Source: Camarhynchus parvulus
Taxonomy: Eukaryota; Chordata; Aves; Passeriformes; Thraupidae
Direction of reading: 5' to 3'
DNA: 64,000 bases
Assembly: GCF_901933205.1 (NCBI RefSeq)
Contig: NC_044596.1
Span: forward strand, 6,692,214 to 6,756,213
Of this stretch, positions 9,944-23,182 are shown piece by piece. Position 1 is the stretch's first letter. Every line of letters begins with the position of its first letter. The notes under the pieces are model-generated. The model searched no databases, had not been told where the DNA came from, and was given only the letters and a program-made list of their open reading frames with translations. Made by a program: the position numbers and the translations under genes.

Positions 9944-12900
9944 CAGAATGCTGCACAGTGTCTGTATTAAAACACAGCAGCACCTAAAAATCCAGTAAAA
10001 TTAAAATACATTTCCTGATGATTGTGCTTTTGTGTTCACCACATTTCTTAGCATTGCCAGCCCTTGCTGGCAGCTATGCTCCCATGAAGGTAAGGACACA
10101 CTGCTTGGGGGGGGGGCATTTGTGGTGATCACAGTTATTTCAGCTGGGCCTTTGTACCCAGAGATGTGAAGGAGCTGGATGCCCTCACCATTTCAGTCAC
10201 AGTTTGGTTCTGCAGGATGAAACAGTCCCAGGCTCTGCGTGCCAAATGGTACGTGGGAGAGGCCCTTGCTGGCAGCACGTTCCCATCCCAAGCAGAGCTC
10301 CTCATCTCTGGATGCAAACCAGTCTGTGGCAACCGTGCATCTCATGTTCTTCACTCCCTGCATGTCCCAAGTCCTACACAAAGGGACTGTTACCTGGGCA
10401 TGCTTTTCTCTGGCTGCTGTCTCCCAAAGCCTAATGATGCTACTTGACTTCTTGGTTGCATATGTAATGCTCTAATTTCTTTCATAGCCAAAAGAAGAGT
10501 GGTGTAGTTCAACTGTGAGTCAAGGAAGGGAAAGAAGGGAATAAACAGTGATGCTCCATAGATGGAGACAGAGCAGCTGTGGGGAGGTACCAGCTCTTCC
10601 ATATCAAAGGAACCACTGCTCCTCCATCACAGGAAGCATGGTCACGGGTGTACTCTGAGCATGTTGAGGCACTGAATGGACCAGGTGCACTCAATAAAAG
10701 GCCAGGGACTACAACCCACTCTTTCACCCACTTCTGAGGTGAGATGCCATAACCCAATGAGTGAGTGGGTGGGAGGATCTCTTGATCCATCTGTTCCTGT
10801 ATGACTGAGCAGGGAGAGGCCTGTGCTCTGTTTTGCTTAAACAACAGATAAATAACAATTCAAAGGGGCAATTTTGGATCAAACTCAAAGTGCCACTTGG
10901 CTCTGCTGTTAAGATCCTACCTAGGCTCAAGTGCTCTGCTCCACTGGGGACGAGCAGTGGGAAGTGCTGTGGTGGATCCCAGGTGGGACATGGCCTTCCA
11001 GTTTCCTTTGAGAAGACCCAGTGCTGCTGGGATGAATGAAACCAGAGAGCATGTCCTTTGTCCGGCACTGATGTGCAATGCCCTAGTGTGTAGGTTTTAG
11101 AGCAATGTGCAAAACAAGAGGCCAGGGATGGCAGAGCTCAAGTGAACAGGGAGCTGCCAGAGCAGTGATGGACTGGAAGGGCAGGTGAGAAGCTGCAGGA
11201 CATCTCTGCTGTTCCTGCTCCTGCTGCTTCTCCATCTTACTGAAAATGGGAAGGAGTCCTTCCTGCTCTGTGTTGCTGCATTTTTGTCTCCTTTAAAAGA
11301 CGGATTTAATAACAATCCTATTAGGAATTTTTTTCTTGTGAGGAAAACAGGATATTGTTTCAGGATATTGGGCAACAAAGCTGTCCTTGAAAAGCAACAC
11401 TAAGCAGCCTTGCAGTCCTGTTTCTGACTGCATTTCTGGTGGACACTAATCAAGTTCAACATCCGGGACAGCCGAACCATTTCATTTCCAGAATGTGAGA
11501 GAGGCCTCAGCAGAGCAGTACAAATCCAGATTTTCTGTGTTCCACTGTAAACATTATGGACCTCTAGTAATCTCAAAACATAATCATTAGTTCTGATTTC
11601 TCTTGGAATTAATGTCTGTAGCAGATGTAGAAGTCTAGTCCTCATCTGTCATGAATACGTATGTCCTGCTTGATAAGAAAGGTAACAACATGAGTCCAAA
11701 TCCAGGAATTCTTGGAAATCTCTTCGGAAAGTCTGTTCTATTGAGATATCCATCCTAGTTTCCTGACTAGGCTTTGGAAAAGGGTTTTCTGAGCTTTTGG
11801 ATTGACATTTCACTTCAACTGACTTTCCAGGCTCTGAGTTTACCCCATGACAACGGAAGCAGAAGAGAAGGCATCAAATCACTGTCCTTATGGAATGTGC
11901 AAGTTCTCCTCCATGGATGATATAGGTACGACATTGTTCAGGGGTGTATTAGTGTAGCAGCCTCTGCCATTGTTTAGAAAATAATCTGCCTTAGAAAGAA
12001 AGGGCCTGCTAAGATGTTCAAAATGACCACTATCGCCATTTTGAGGAAGACCTCTGTGGTTGTGTTCATTTTTATGCTCATTTAGATCAACACTTTTTAC
12101 CTGCCTGGACTCCCATTGCTGCTCTGTTGCTGCCTGTGTCAGGTTCACACATATGTCCCTCAGCAATGCAGACCAGCGTTTAACAAGGTTTTGTCTCCCC
12201 AAAGATCCCCCTTGGATCCTGACACTTGTGGCCATGTCAGAGAGACCTGCATTTGCCAGCATGAAGAACCCCATACTCGTTACCTAGTGGTAGTGGAGAT
12301 AATTCCTTATCAAAATTGGCGTTGGGCCACCATGTGAGCAGTGAGCGGTGAGATAGACAATGATTTGGCTCATGAGATGATGTGAGGCTAGCAGAAAGAG
12401 GATAATCTCCTGGAGTCTTTATCAGAAGCCCTGACCAAAAAGGACTGCCACCTCACTGTGAGCTCCAGGGGAAGGGGAGTGAGGACGATGGTGTGGTATG
12501 GTGGCAGTCAGAGGCAAGTGGCAGCAAGTCAGCTGGTCCTGCTGTTCCAGATGGGAAGAGGGTAACTGTGCCCTGTAGAGAGCTTTGCCTGCTGCATTTG
12601 CCTTGACCTGGCTTTGCTGCATCCTGCCTAAGAAAGAGAAGGCTGTGCTGGCTCCAGCTGCATCCTGGCAGCTGCCACTCCTGCTCTTTGCTGCCAGGAG
12701 AAGCATGCTTTCCTTGGAGAGCTTGCCTAGAAATAAGTGAATCTTGACCACATGGAGACCACATGGCAAAACTGAGATATCACCATTGGTTGTAGTCCTC
12801 CCTTGTCCCTTACACTGTGCCTCTTCCTCATGCTCTAGGGTAAGAGCTCCCTGGCTCTGTTCAATGGGCCCCTCCTGCTGCAGCCTGCACAAGCACGTCA

Positions 12901-15900
12901 CCTTTTGCCAAGGAACTTATCTGCCACGAGAAATAGTATCTCTGTTCTTCCTACCCCTCTGTTCCTGGACCAGAGGGAAGTGAGGCTGTTCAATGTCCTT
13001 TTTCCGATACTAATTGAATGCGCTGTGAGGACTCACTCATGAGGGCCTCTGCTCCCTCTTCAAGGAGTATGTGGGCTGCTGTCCTTCCCTGATTGTTATC
13101 CCATATGCTCCCCGTGCAGTGACTTGTTCTATCCACATTCTCCTTCCTTCTTTGCCAAGTGCTGGCTGCCTGACTAGCATGTCTTGGCAACTACCAGTCC
13201 TCACTCAACCAGGTCCATCCTTTGGGATCTGTAGCCACTGCTGCCAGTGCCTCCAGGCAGGCAGGGGAAGGGGTTGGTGTTTCCTCTGGCATGAGGGGCT
13301 TGGTGTGTGAATGTCACCCCAGGGAGTGAGAGCCCACTGGAATGGAGCATCACCACAGAGGAGACACAAAGGTGAGGCTGCTGGATGAACCCTCAACTGC
13401 ATCCCAGCCACACTGTTGTTGTGTTGTTGTCTTCAAGCTGGGGTCACCCAAACCAGTCTGACCAGCACAAGATCCTGTTCTGCTACATACACCAGATGCT
13501 GGGATCATCTTTATCCAAAAGCCTTCTGGCAGAGCTGGGGACCCCTGAGGCAAGAGGCAATGGTACTCGGTCAGGCCATGGCGGTGGGTGTACTTCTTGC
13601 CGTGTCCAGCTCTCCCATGGGATCTCCACTGTCCCAGAACATGCTGTTTTAATGACTCTATTCCTGTTCTTGGGGTGGGGAGGAAAAGGTGGGGGCTTGG
13701 CAAATAATTTAACCATATCCTGCACCAAATAACTTCACATGTCAATAACACTAGCTTACCTGCATTTCATTCTCTGTTGTATCCCTGCCCAGAGAGACTG
13801 TTTCTTTCCAGTTCCAGCCTGCCCTGCATGGTCCCTGGCTGTCAAGAGGTTGATGGCATTCCTAGCTATGTCTCTTCATCTTCAACAGCATCTCTGCCTC
13901 TCCACACAATGCATCTTTAGGATTAGTTTCCACTGCAGATGTGTTTGTTGACTGGGCTGCTTCTAGGAGGATGCTACCTTCAGTGAGCTCGGGGTAGTTT
14001 CACCATGGGGATGAGCTGGAGCCTGGGGCTGTGCTCCAGTTCCGTTTCTCCTTTGCAGCATCTATAGCAGCTGTTCTCTTGGAATATTGCACAAAGCCAG
14101 GCTTCTCTCTTGGAGTACTTGACATTTTTGGTCCTGCATCATCTCAGGAGAGCTTGGGGCACTCCTGTAGGTGTGAAGAGGAAGGGAAAGGACTGCAGGC
14201 AGCCTGAGAGCCAAGAGGTTTGATCTCTGACCCTGACACCTGTGAAGATGTCTCTCAGTCCCTGGCCATGCTGGTCCCACCCCCCAGTTGCTCTCAGGCC
14301 ACTCCTGCCCCACAGCACCCTGTGGTTGTCTGGCCCGACACTCCCCTCCCAAGTCACAACATGGCTGGAATGGCCATTGGGATGTCTCGACCCCACAAGT
14401 CTCTGGGGAGGCAGTGAGTGCTGAGACAAGTGTGTGCTGAGAACAGACAAAAACACAAAACCCAGTATTTGTCCAGAAATCTGCTCAGAATTGCTTTGGC
14501 CTTGATGAGCCTGGAGGATTATTTTCCTTAGGTATTTTTAGACTGGAGCCTGGCAAGTACCAGATAACTGGGATTTCCTGGCTTGAGCACCCAGCTGATG
14601 GACAGCATGCAACCTGCTCCTGCTCCTCCACTGGGAAGCTCTGACTGTCAGTGCATCAGTGCACTGAGATGGCCAAGATGACAAGCACTTAGGAAGGAAG
14701 GCACTTGTGGAGTGGGCCATGAGGTCACCCCTGGGCCATGTGTACAGCTCCTCGGGGCTGAGCACCTCTCCATCCTTGGGGAAGGCACTGAGCCCTCTCT
14801 CTCTGCCAAGCCAGCACCAGTGCAGATCCCCATGCTGCTCTGTATCTGGAAGACTGTCAGGGAATAAAGGCAGAAGCTGCAGTGAGGAAGGCAGGGACAT
14901 GCTCCCATTCTCCTGCACCAGCAAGGCGAGTGCAGAGCCCTCAGGTGAGCTCCTGGTGGTTCAGATTGGGTTTCTGAGGAGGACCACCTCTGGAGTCACA
15001 CCTATGGCTGTGCAGTGAACATGACCCCACTTGTGGTGCCAAGGGGAGGCAGAGGGGACAATAGTCTGTGTGACTCTCCCCTGGCATCCCTACCCAGGTG
15101 CCTTGAACTCTCTTGCCCCCATGGATAGCAGCAGCATGAGGACGCTTCAGCCCCATTCTCCCTCTCTGGGCTGCTCGATACCCGAATGTTCCCCCAAAAT
15201 AGCCCCCCAGAGGCCATTGGTAATGAAAAGAGAGAGAAAGGGGTACCTGCACCACACTGCTAGCAACGCCCCAGCCGGTGCAGCTGCCTGTCTCTTTAAA
15301 TGCCCAGCCCCCAGCCCATCAGGCTGCATGGAGGTGAGCAGGGGAGACAGGAGAGCCAACACTGGCAGTTTCTTGGTGGCTGAGTGTGTCACTGTTTCCA
15401 TCTTCCCCTTGCTGGCAGGGCCCAGTGGCAGGACAGCCACAGTGCGCTCACATCCCACACTGTGAGCACACAACCTATTGTGTGCATGTGTAAATACATA
15501 TTTGTGCTGCTTGTTTCCAAAACCCCTCTTGTTCTGTTCCCAAAGAGCCTGGACTGACAATGTCAGGAAAGCCTCTGTCCCCCTGGCTTTGTTTGACCGT
15601 GCTTGTTTGGAGGAGAGATCCCCGGAGAGGAGCTCACTGCTGCTGCGTGCCCTGACACAGGTTTGCTCCTGACAGGGAGTGGGCCCCAGGTCTGAGCAGG
15701 GAGGACACCCTGCAGGCTCTGTTCCCTCACAGGGCCAACACAGCATCGTTTCTGACCCTGGGCAAATGGGAGCAAGGAGCAGTGCCCATGGCTGGCTCGT
15801 TTGGAGATGGTTCTTTCTGAAGTGGGTCAGGTGCCCCCCCTGCACAAACAGGCCTAAGTCCAACACCACCAAAGTATACTAACAGTTTGAGGCAGCCCTT

Positions 15901-16112
15901 GGCCCAGAACAGGTTTTGGGGACTTTGCCTTTTGCTGCCACGGAGATGGGATTTCATGCCCTGCCAGCAGCAAAGCTCAGGTCAGAATGCAGCTGGCTTG
16001 TCCTTGAGAAGCTGCTGCTTCACTGCCACGTGCACCTTCCCATCCCATCCCACTAGGATGGTCTCCCCACTCTGACCACCCACCCTACTTGCTCTGCCCA
16101 TTCTGCAGGTCA
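9944..16112. other. Intergenic region, left part
   Basis: This is intergenic DNA between the divergent SLC16A1 and LRIG2 promoters. A poly-G run is at about 10108-10116. I recognise no repeat family or gene here, apart from the minus-strand open stretch at 11400-12274 listed separately. The many open frames of 60-240 codons overlap on both strands without splice or homology support. Confidence 0.6.
11400..12274 (-). other. Unrecognised minus-strand open stretch (possible decayed gene)
   Basis: Three consecutive open frames follow one another on the minus strand. The first runs from an ATG at 12274 to 11888 (128 codons). The second is an open frame of roughly 70 codons without a required ATG, ending near 11660. 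The third runs from an ATG at 11645 to 11400 (81 codons). They are in different frames separated by stops, as in a decayed gene or retrocopy, but chance cannot be excluded at this length. I recognise no domain or family. A possible donor-like GCAG/GTAAAA lies inside the first block. Confidence 0.2.
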
Positions 16113-16232
16113 TCACAGAATCATAGAATCATAGAAACATTCAGGTTGGGAGGTACCTTACAAATAGTTTCATTCCACCTCCCCACAACAGCAGAGATGC
16201 CACACACTAGATCAGGTCCCACTCTTCTCTCT
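16113..16232 (-). mobile_element. CR1 LINE 3' fragment
   Basis: It starts with the doubled ATCATAGAATCATAGAA terminal repeat of CR1 in antisense, followed by a diverged GGTTGGGAGGTACCTTA. It is 5'-truncated, as is usual for avian CR1. Confidence 0.85.
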
Positions 16233-18227
16233 CTGAAATAGTGTTGTCCATAGTGGTGACCAGAAAGAAGGTTGTTTAGGGGAAGAAAATATATTCATGT
16301 AGCCCAAGTCCTACCTTCCAAGTCAACATTACTGGATATAAGGTTTGGACACTGTGAAGCGTCCATCAAAACTAGCTCTCACCAGCAAATTCAGATCCAC
16401 CTTCTTCACATGCTGTTTTATGTTGGGTTTGTACACACTCTGGTGACTGAGCTCTATAGGCAGGAGGAGTTACATAAAGCAATTTAATTAGTCTTTTGCG
16501 CAAGCCAGAGCTTCTTCTTCAACTTGGCAAGTACCCCATGAACTGACTTTTGACCCATTGCGGCGGCACAACCACCCCATGGCTCAACAGGTACATAGGC
16601 ACAGGGTGGGTGCACCATGCTTGGCTCCAAAAACTCACAGCAGAAAATAGTTGCAATAGCCCCAGTTACAAATCCCTGATCTTCCATAATCAGAGAATAG
16701 GGTTAAATGTGCCTAATAAGCTCATTCTAAATTGCCATTACTGCTCTAATAATAGCTGATAAACCAGTCTTTTGTGGGACAACAAACATTTCTGTTATTC
16801 CCCAAGCCCAGCTTGGGGATAGGATAAATAAAGCCAGCTCTTGTTTTGAAGCAGGAGGTCATGCTTCCTCTTAGGATAAAGGCACTGCTACCCTTTCCCT
16901 GGTTTACGGGCTTAAAGGAACAAAATTGAGTGATACAAAATGTTAAAGAAAATTAGATTTTCGAGCAGGAACAGCTAAAGACAAGTCAGACAGACTGCCA
17001 CTGAGCTCCCTCCACATGTGTGTTTAGCAGATAATTTGTTATCATCCCAGTTCAAAGTTAACCTGCTGGAAAGCTGCTGCGGGAGAGTTGGCTGATCTGC
17101 AGTGTTTCAGATTTCCATGTTTCAGTTGGGTGCAAATAAAAAAAACTCTAAAAGTTTGTTTTTGATTAAGCCTGTTGCTGCCGGGTACAAATACTTACTT
17201 TCTAGGTGGAAGTTCATTAGGGCACAAGCACCAAACGTGATTAATCACACAATGCCCAGTGCCATGGCTTGGGTGGCGGCAGCTCTTGATGCTGCCCTGT
17301 GATTTTCACTTCCCAGTCCTGAGCTGGAGGGACGAGGGAAGATGAGCAGGATGACAGAGTTTCCTTACACCCTCTGTCTTTGGGGATTCAGGCACTAGCC
17401 CGGGCGGACTGAAGTCTCAGACCCCTGCACCAGCTGCTCTCCTCTCTGAGCAGTACCGTGAGTCCCCCGAGTTCCCATTTGGCTCCAAATGCCCCAGTAC
17501 AGGGGTCAGGGACTCCTTCAGCTCCATCTTGTTGGGTCTGTGGCAGGAAGCTGTGGTCAAGGCTGTTTGCCTGTCCCAGCTCATCTGCTATTCTTACCTT
17601 GCAGGGGTGAGCTGTGTTTTCACTGTCTCAGAGATGGGATTTGCCTGTTATGCTTTGGAAAAGCAACCAGCAATGGTGCAGAGAGCAGGAGGGGAAGCAC
17701 GTGTTCTGGGCTCACAGCAGATATTTGTTGTAGGGCTAGCAGCAGCTGCAGACCTCGCTTCCAGGTTTCCTGCATCATCCCAGCCCCCTTTGCCTTGTGG
17801 GATGCCCTGACCATGCTCCCCTAGGATGCCCAGGGCTCAGGTCTCCCAGGACGGAGAGTTTCTCTCTAAGTGTCTGAGCTCTGTCAGAACCAGCCCAGCG
17901 CCTCTGCTGCATTCCAAACTGCACGGCCGCCTCTTGCTTTGTCCCTCAGCCCATGCTGGGGGCAAGAACCTCAGCCCCAGGGCAGGAATGGCCACACTGC
18001 CACCTGCCAGTGTTCCCCCTGCACCTGGGGGCTCAGCTCTCTGCCACAAAGCCATGGCACCCTGTCCCAGCCTCTTGTGTGTCTTGGAAAATCCCAGGTC
18101 CCAGCTGTCACCAGCCACCCTTGACTAAATGACCCCTCCTCTGCTGTCTGGTCTCAGATCAAGCCTCAGCAAACGTATAGGCCAGGCAGGTCCTCATGTG
18201 TCACCAGCCATGGGCCCAATAGGACTG

Positions 18228-18239
18228 CACGTGCACGTG
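18228..18239. promoter_or_regulatory. Two abutting canonical E-boxes
   Basis: CACGTG occurs twice back to back with no spacer. Such a pair would be a candidate bHLH-ZIP (USF/MYC/MITF-type) site. Position in mid-intergenic DNA and lack of other evidence make function speculative. Confidence 0.3.
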
Positions 18240-21195
18240 GCTGTGTAATGCCATAACGAGATTACACTGCGACATGATGGTTGTGAAATAATCCACAATA
18301 TCATTCAGTAAATCCCAGGATCCAATTACTTTTCCACATGACACCCCTTCCTGAGCAAGGGGAGGCCAAGGGGCTGCAGCCTAGTGCCCTGCCCTTCCAA
18401 CAGCCTCCTGCTCAGCTCCTCCACTCCCCTGCACCTCTCTACCTCCTTGTCATTTAGGATTACCAAAGTTTGTGTTTCTCTGCAGGAGCCCCAACCCTCT
18501 GCCAGGCTCTGCTGCATTTTCACAGCCGCCTGTTCACTCTCCAGCACCGCACTGATCCCCTGCCCACTCAGCCCCGGCTCCCTCACCACCCCAGCAGCAC
18601 CCGTCCCAGCTGAGCTGCTGCTCAGCTGGCTCAGGCAGTGATTCCAGCCTGCCCGGGGTGGGGCGAAGGGCCAGTCTGGCTGGTCATGGCCCACAGTATG
18701 CGGGAGTGCTGAGCACACTGTGGTGTTGAACCCAGAGAGCTCCAGCGTGCACCCTGCCTCCCACAGCAGGAGTGTTGTTTGTGAACATTGTTTTTCCAGG
18801 TCATTTTCCTTGTCCTGGCAGAGCTGCTCCCGGGAGCCAGAAGATCCCTTTCTGTGAGAATAAAGCTCGGGGCACAGGTACAGCCACACTGGGCGGCCCA
18901 GCAGCAGTGCCAGGGCATGCACGGTGCCCCGCGGCCGGCGCGGCGTGCTCCACTGCGGGCGCCACGGTCGCTCCTGGCCCTGGCAGGTGTTCAGACACCA
19001 GCGCTGTTGCCAAGTCAGGCAGGGAGTGTGGCCAGCTGCAAATTTCAGCTTCGTTTTTGGAGCCTTTGAATCACTGGCCAGACGCCAGGTTTGTTATTTG
19101 TTAGTCTAAGTATTTTTTTCCCAAGTGAATTTCAAACTGGTCAGAGGAGCCAGGCCGAGGAATTTGGCAGAGGGGCCTTCAGTATCCTCAGTGCAAGGGG
19201 AGTGGGAGTGCAGGCAGGATACTGTGGAGTGGTGTCCCCTGTCCAAGAGACCCCAGGCAACAGAACAGCGGGCTGCATCAGTGCTGGCAGAGCCTTCACA
19301 CCAGGAAATCTTTAGTTTCACTTCCCTCGTGGGGGAACTCAGAGGAAACTCACGCTCATGGGGCAGAATCCATGGATCAGCCTGCTTGGTACAAAGTGTG
19401 CACCTCTGTACATCCTTAATGCTGCATGGGTCTCGGTGAGGTTTCAGAAGCTGTGACCCCAGGTATGGATCCCTGGGGTGAGCAGGGGATTAATATCACT
19501 CATTTCTATCTGAAGAAAACCAGAATCCCACCTGAGCCAGAGCTGAGGCCATACTGAGGCTGGGGCTGTGTCCCATCTGGATACCAGAGCCCAGGAACTC
19601 TAACTCTGGCCCTGCTCTCTACTGCTATGCTGTCTACTCACTCTCTGGCGTGGGGGGCCGCACTGAGCTGCAGCTTTATGCTTGGCCAGCTTGCACTTGC
19701 TGAGCCCAGGATGCAGGCAGCTTGCTGGGAAAGGCACCTGGCTCCCACACCCACTCATGTGAAGGTTTGGGCAGAGTTCACAGGGAGCTCATACTTACTG
19801 GAGTGGCCCTGGGTTCCAGGGAGACCCACCACAGCACCTGTGAGCTGCCCCAGTGGCCTGGCTTCCACGGCTGTGTGAGGAGAGACAAAACAAAACAGGG
19901 GCAATTTTCAGGGGAAGAAATTGCTTTTCTACCCTGGAAACCTGAGCCTCTGGCTTCCAGAGATTGGGAAACAAAGACTTTGGAAGGGAAGGGCTGGCAG
20001 GTCCTTGGGAGAGCACAGAGCCATGGGGACAGGGATGAGACTGTGGCCCGAGGGAAGTGCCAGCAGGAGGGAGCCTGCCTGGCAGGGGATCTGGCAGGGA
20101 CAGCGCACACGCAATTGCAGCATGTCCTGCCATTCCCCCCACACTTCCCATCTTCCCATCACCTTTCCAGCCATTGTTTGGCAGCTCCGGGGCTGAGGCA
20201 CAGCATGGAGAGAGGTTGTCTTTTCTACTTTCCTGCCCCTCCACCTCTGCTCCCACCCCACCACCTTGCAGGTGGTATCTGAGCCCTACCACCAGGCCAC
20301 ATGCCACCAGCTCCTCAGGAATGTGGGTCTGGGGCACCCTGTGCTCTGCCTGCCCCAACACCCCACCACTGTGGGGAACAGCAGCTGGCTTATCCCAGGA
20401 CAGTGTGGCAGCAACCAGCACCTCCCCAGGAGCCCATCCACAGCCAGGAGCAGGGCCAGGATCCAGCTCCATGCAGACAGAGACACCCACAGCAGTTAGA
20501 GGAGCTCTGTGGCCCTCTCCGTTTAGACGGAAAAATATTCCATGATCCCATCTACGGGCAAAGCCCGTCATGTTGCCTCATTCTCCTGACATTACCATGA
20601 TGGATTTTGTAAGAGAACTTTCTGCCAAATTGTCGAGTGTCTTTTCTGTGGCTCAGCAGTGGCCACTCGCTGGCCACCGCAGCCACATCAACCTGTCTCT
20701 TCCAAAGGCAATCCCAGCCCACCTGATGGCTGATTGAAAGGCTGTTCCTGCCAACAGAGTGGGAACATGTCAGTGCCCACCCAGTACATGGCACAGTGGC
20801 TTGCAGCTCTGTGCTGGGGGTACACTCCAGACCCCTAGAGATCCCTCTGTGTGCAGGGACCCTTCTGACATTTCCCAGCACAGAGCTGGCAGCCTGTGAA
20901 GCCTCACAGACAGCACAGGGGGCACGTGGGAGCCCCCAGCTGCAAGTCCCACACGAGCCTGAAAGATTAATGACCTTTTTCCAGTGTTTGCTTTAGGCAG
21001 ATGCTCGTGCTCCAGGGCTTTGCTCAGATAACAGTCTGGTATGAGAATAAGGTCCCCTGGTGAGGTGCAATTTGGAGAACTTGAATAGGGGCTACAGAAC
21101 CAGTTGCAAATAAAGAGATTAAGATCAGTATTTGTCCTTTTCTTTTCCTTTTTCCTTCCTAGTGGAGCAAAAATATTCCTGTTTATTGCTATAAA

Positions 21196-21227
21196 CCCCT
21201 GGGGGTTGTGTGGTAAACTCCCAGGGG
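21196..21227. repeat. GC-rich inverted repeat (8-base arms)
   Basis: CCCCTGGG at 21196-21203 is reverse-complementary to CCCAGGGG at 21220-21227, with a 16-base loop. Each arm is nearly palindromic itself. It sits in an otherwise AT-rich 200-base stretch. Confidence 0.5.
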
Positions 21228-23147
21228 GAATTACTGTCTCAAGAGATCAGAGATCCCGAGAACATCCCCTTGCCAAATTTACAGTTATTGCAAGTTTTAA
21301 TTAGCCTTGTTTATCTCTCCCTGCAGTGGTATTTGGGGAACTAGCTCAGGTCAAACACGGGGCAGTTCCCTTATCGTTACCAGATATCCAAAATCTCCCT
21401 TCAGGCCGCACCCAAGTGTCACATTGTGGACACCTTTCTCAGGCCTCTCCTGGAACCTGGCTCTGGGCTCCTCTATGTCTGCAAGGAGGAGTAAATGGTG
21501 CTGGGAAAAGGCCAGGAGAGGAGGAGACCCTGTTATCCCACTCCCAGCATAGCTCCCGCAGCCCCCAGCCACCCCAGCTGCTCAGCTGCGACGCCTGTGC
21601 ACTCACACCCTCCCTGCTCTATATTCTTCCTAAGAAAATAAAGCATCACTGTCCTATTAATTATGTGAGTTCTGGAGCAATATTTTTCCCAGAGTCACCT
21701 ACTGGTTCACGTATTCGTTTTCCAGGCAGCTTAGCCAGTAGCCTGGCAACACGGTGACCTTATGCTCTGCTCAGCTTTGAGCATTTTATTAGCCACACTG
21801 GACTCTCTCCACTGCTCCATATTGCTGAGCCCCTCATTAGTACAATTAATAAGCCGCTGCTGTCAATTCAATGAAATGCCAGGCTCAACAGCAGGAGAAA
21901 ACTTTGGCAGATCAAGTAGGGGAGATTCTGGGTAGCACTGGGAAATTGTAGGAAACCTTTCATCTCCCCCAAGGAGCTGAACAAGAATGGAATTGTGGGA
22001 TTGGGATTCTCTCAGGTCATGTTTATTTATCGCTGGCTCGTTAGTATAATAAATCAGGTCCCCTGTCACTTTGAATGAACTCATAGGTTTGCTGCAAGGA
22101 ACTTGGCAGAACACCTTGATATTATTAGTGATGGTGTGGACAAAGCCCCCTGAAAGGCAATGCCCTGGCTGGGGTGCGTGGGCACCTCACATGCACCCAC
22201 TCAACCCCGCACCCCACCAGAGACTGGTGCAGTCATGTCAGGGGACCAGGATTGTCTTGGAACACACCACACAGCATGTCCCAGGTACTCAATAGTCACA
22301 GGAATGGATGATTCTCCCTGCTCCTGTGCTTGCTTCAGAAGACGTGCGTGGTGGGAGACATCCCCGTCTTGGCCCGATGTGTGCTGCCAGTGTGGAGCTC
22401 TGGGCAGACGGTGTGGGCGACGTTCTGCGCTGGCAGTCACGTGGATCAGGCACATGTGACAGCCCTTTGCCTTTCACACCTTTCTGTGTCCTGCCAGACT
22501 TTGTCCTGGCTCTGACGTCGGTGTGCTCTTTGGATCCCATGCTGGCTCCAGGAGCTCCTGCCACAGCAGTGCTGGGAAGTGCTGCAGCTTCAGGGCAGCT
22601 TCAGGTGGCAGGCGAAGGCCTTGTGCTCTCACTGGTGCTCACTTTTTGCACCGGTGTGGCTGTGGCTTCTGAGCCTGACCCTGTGTCCTCTGAGTGGGAC
22701 CTACCAGCAGCAAGGGACCAGGAGATGGCTTTCACATTTCACCTCTCCCTGAAGTGGGCACACCCAGTGGTCTGCCAGAGATGCTGGAGGTCACAGTCTC
22801 CTGCCTTGATCCAGTGCTTTTCCACACCAGAGAAGGGGATGTGCAGGTTGGTTCCCACATTGGAAATAATGCTGAGTGACAACAGGAAGAGTTGTGATTG
22901 GTGTCATAGTCTGAGTGGCCCAGTAGAGCAGCATCACAAGTGTATGTCCCAAAACCCTTCCTTAAATAAATTCCCCAGGAAATCCTTTGATCTGGTCTGA
23001 GGGTAAGAACATAAATTTGAGTATAGCTTAAAGGTTACAAAATAACCATTCTGTTTTATTGTTTAATATAAAACGTTGTCTTGTCTCTCTGATGTGATAA
23101 ATATTAAACTGTTCCTAATTCTCTTTTCACAGACCTTCTCTACGAAG

Positions 23148-23182
23148 ACTTTCACCTTTCACTTTCACCTTTCACTTTCACC
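23148..23182. repeat. 13-base tandem repeat
   Basis: ACTTTCACCTTTC is repeated 2.7 times without mismatch. Confidence 0.85.

Noticed and set aside
15147..15872. 241-codon minus-strand open frame
   Set aside because: No homology recognised and no splice or promoter context; overlapping frames of similar length on the plus strand.
19795..20571. 258-codon minus-strand open frame
   Set aside because: No recognised motif, Gly/Pro/Ser-rich, and open frames of over 100 codons overlap it on both strands.
22308..23000. 230-codon plus-strand open frame
   Set aside because: No recognisable domain and a composition like the surrounding noncoding DNA.
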